A stretch of DNA of 6,903 nt, from the NCBI GenBank assembly GCA_023430625.1, contig JAEZAA010000307.1:1-6903 (forward strand), written 5' to 3'. Below, piece by piece: positions 5,513-6,903 of this stretch; the first letter of the stretch is position 1, and each line of letters starts with the position of its first letter. This DNA is from Pseudomonadota bacterium. Its GTDB lineage: Bacteria > Pseudomonadota > Gammaproteobacteria > Pseudomonadales > Oleiphilaceae. Below the pieces are notes generated by a model that saw nothing but the letters and a program-made list of their open reading frames with translations, was not told the origin of the DNA and did not search any database. The position numbers and the translations under genes were made by a program.

Positions 5513-6847
5513 ATGAAACGACTTTGGCTGCCTTTGGGAGTGCTGTGTGAGCTGTTGGCGATCGCTAGCGGTTGGGTTGGGCTGAGTTACCTGGCCTGTG
5601 GGTTATTCCTGATCTACTTCACACTCGCTTTCTCCAGCCTGGAAGGTTACGCCCGTCTGCTGGCAGCGGCGACGGTGCTCACCATCCTGGGCGTGACCCT
5701 GGCGGGGGCCATGACGCCTGAGCGCCTGGCGGATGCGGCAGAGTCCGCGGCCTTCTATGCCTCGTTTCTCGGTAGCCTGGGGCTGATGAACTTTCTGGTG
5801 CGGCGGCTGGAAGTCCTGCGCCGTATCCATGATCTGCTGCTGGGCGGTCGCCCGGAGCTTTTATATCCCAAGTACGTGCTGACCAGCTGCGGTGTGTCCT
5901 CGGTGCTGAACTTCGGCGTGATGCACGTGCTGTGCGGCAGTTTGTCCGAGACTTTGGATCAGCGCGGCATTCAGGGTGAGGCCCGGGTGACCTGGGTGCG
6001 CAGCCTGCTGATTGCGACCTTGCGGGGCTTTGCCTTGGTGCCATTGATTGCACCGACCAGCATCGCACTGGCGATCCTGGCGCGGGAGGTGCCGGACCTG
6101 GCTTGGAGCGCGCTACTTCCTTATACCGCCTGTGCCGCCGTGCTGTTCATGATTGCCGGCTCGTTGCTGGAACGTCATCGCTTCAAGGCTATCAGCAGCC
6201 AGCGGGTGCAGTTGGACGGTGTTCCCCAGGGCGCGGGAACGCTGGTGGTTTTCGTGGGCCTGTTGCTGACGGGCATGGGGCTTCTGGTGGGGCTGACCGA
6301 GCTGAACGTCTCCCGCGCGGCAATCCTGCTGGTGCCGACCATGACCCTGGCGTATGTCCTTTATAAAGAGCGCAAACCCAAGGCCTTGCTGCGGGAAGTG
6401 GCCAACAACATGATCGGCCAGCGCAACGAGATGAGTATCTTCGCCAGTTCCGCCGCGCTCGGCGGCATCCTGGCTTCTCTTGTGCCCACCGACCTGATCT
6501 CTCCCGACCTGCTCACGCCCCAATGGGAGCTGGCGGTGGCCACCGCGGGCTTGTTGCTGCTGCCGCTGGGCGCGGCGATTGGAATCGCGCCCATTGCCGT
6601 GATGAGTTTTCTGGCCGGGGTGCTGGCGCAGTTGCAAACGATGGGATTGTCGCCGCTGACCACGGGCGTGGCCCTGGCCATCGGCTTCTCGCTGGCGATG
6701 ATGCTGTCACCCTTCGGCCCCTCGGTGATGATCCTGTCGCGGATGGGGCAGGTGTCCAAGTACATCGTGGCATTTCACTGGAATGGCTTGTTTACGTTGG
6801 CGTCCCTGCCGCTGATGCTGGGGTTGTTGGCGTATTTGACGTGGTAG
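5513..6847 (+). CDS. Polytopic inner-membrane protein, possible ion/organic-anion permease, family not recognised
   Basis: A 444-residue, strongly hydrophobic protein with about 11-12 membrane segments (roughly 5-24, 26-40, 48-66, 79-96, 119-143, 163-190, 199-219, 242-260, 266-283, 310-325, 338-372, 383-410 and 417-441; some of these may be re-entrant). I cannot assign a family. Two segments look alike: LVPLIAPTSIALAIL (175-189) and MLSPFGPSVMIL (397-408). Both are Pro-x2-3-Pro-Ser/Thr kinks in the last third of each half, as expected of a two-repeat carrier fold such as the ion transporter superfamily. A cytoplasmic loop with RHRFK (221-225) separates the halves. The ATG at 5513 is preferred over a GTG at 5492, whose seven extra residues (MLGCPCP) are not membrane-like and lack a ribosome site. 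GGGA at 5497-5500 is a weak, distant site for the ATG. It is transcribed away from the thiolase and shares its control region. Transport of a carboxylate is only a guess from context. Confidence 0.85.
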   Translation: MKRLWLPLGVLCELLAIASGWVGLSYLACGLFLIYFTLAFSSLEGYARLLAAATVLTILGVTLAGAMTPERLADAAESAAFYASFLGSLGLMNFLVRRLEVLRRIHDLLLGGRPELLYPKYVLTSCGVSSVLNFGVMHVLCGSLSETLDQRGIQGEARVTWVRSLLIATLRGFALVPLIAPTSIALAILAREVPDLAWSALLPYTACAAVLFMIAGSLLERHRFKAISSQRVQLDGVPQGAGTLVVFVGLLLTGMGLLVGLTELNVSRAAILLVPTMTLAYVLYKERKPKALLREVANNMIGQRNEMSIFASSAALGGILASLVPTDLISPDLLTPQWELAVATAGLLLLPLGAAIGIAPIAVMSFLAGVLAQLQTMGLSPLTTGVALAIGFSLAMMLSPFGPSVMILSRMGQVSKYIVAFHWNGLFTLASLPLMLGLLAYLTW

Positions 6848-6874
6848 GAAGGCGAGGAAGGACGTTCGAAAATT

Positions 6875-6903
6875 CCCTCTCCCCTTGCGGGAGAGGGCTA
6901 GGG
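6875..6903. repeat. CCCTCTCCC/GGGAGAGGG palindrome, probable dispersed intergenic repeat, cut by window end
   Basis: CCCTCTCCC (6875-6883) and GGGAGAGGG (6889-6897) form a perfect 9-bp stem with loop CTTGC, followed by CTAGGG at the window edge. This sequence type, often continued as a GGG-rich tail, is widespread between genes of GC-rich proteobacteria. It starts 28 bases after the membrane-protein stop codon and may end or stabilise that mRNA, but no T-run is visible before the sequence stops. Confidence 0.6.

Noticed and set aside
6113..6637. Minus-strand open frames inside the membrane-protein gene
   Set aside because: Gln/His/Arg-rich shadows of a hydrophobic coding strand, with no start signals and no domains.

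Overview
The window reads as chromosomal DNA of a fairly GC-rich gammaproteobacterium (roughly 60 % G+C by eye). The best guess is a marine, lipid- or hydrocarbon-using lineage of the Alcanivorax/Marinobacter/Halomonas kind. The reasons are the DcaP-like porin, the glutaryl-CoA dehydrogenase with a 3-oxoadipyl-CoA-type thiolase, the 7TMR-DISM diguanylate cyclase, and the compact A-tract/UUCG/T-tract terminators. The genus is not proven by anything in the window. I see no tRNA, rRNA, CRISPR array, insertion sequence or phage gene, and no stretch over 300 bases lacks a gene.

Layout. (1) Bases 1-723 (+) are the C-terminal 240 codons of a DcaP-family outer-membrane porin, cut by the window edge and closed by a strong terminator at 747-776. 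(2) Bases 825-2720 (-) encode a complete membrane diguanylate cyclase (signal peptide, periplasmic sensor, seven membrane helices, coiled coil, GGDEF). It converges on the porin and probably shares its terminator. (3) A second terminator at 2817-2844 closes a minus-strand two-gene unit: a thiolase (4118-5323), then glutaryl-CoA dehydrogenase gcdH (2863-4029), with an 88-base gap and no terminator between them. (4) A 189-base AT-rich divergent region (5324-5512) holds a perfect 10+10 inverted repeat lying over a plausible thiolase promoter. (5) Bases 5513-6847 (+) encode a polytopic inner-membrane protein of a family I cannot name, resembling ion/organic-anion permeases. (6) The last bases carry a CCCTCTCCC/GGGAGAGGG palindrome of a type commonly dispersed in such genomes.

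How the genes may work together. GcdH turns glutaryl-CoA into crotonyl-CoA and CO2. The thiolase cleaves 3-oxoacyl-CoA, by family 3-oxoadipyl-CoA. Together they fit the lower part of dicarboxylate, lysine or aromatic catabolism. The DcaP family is named for dicarboxylate uptake, and the divergently transcribed membrane protein could be an inner-membrane carrier, so a dicarboxylate uptake-and-oxidation locus is a reasonable but unproven reading. The diguanylate cyclase promoter region and the thiolase promoter region share a 14/15-base motif that covers both candidate -10 boxes.

Nothing here is clearly a new biological system. The best leads are the divergent operator region, the shared promoter motif and the unrecognised permease.
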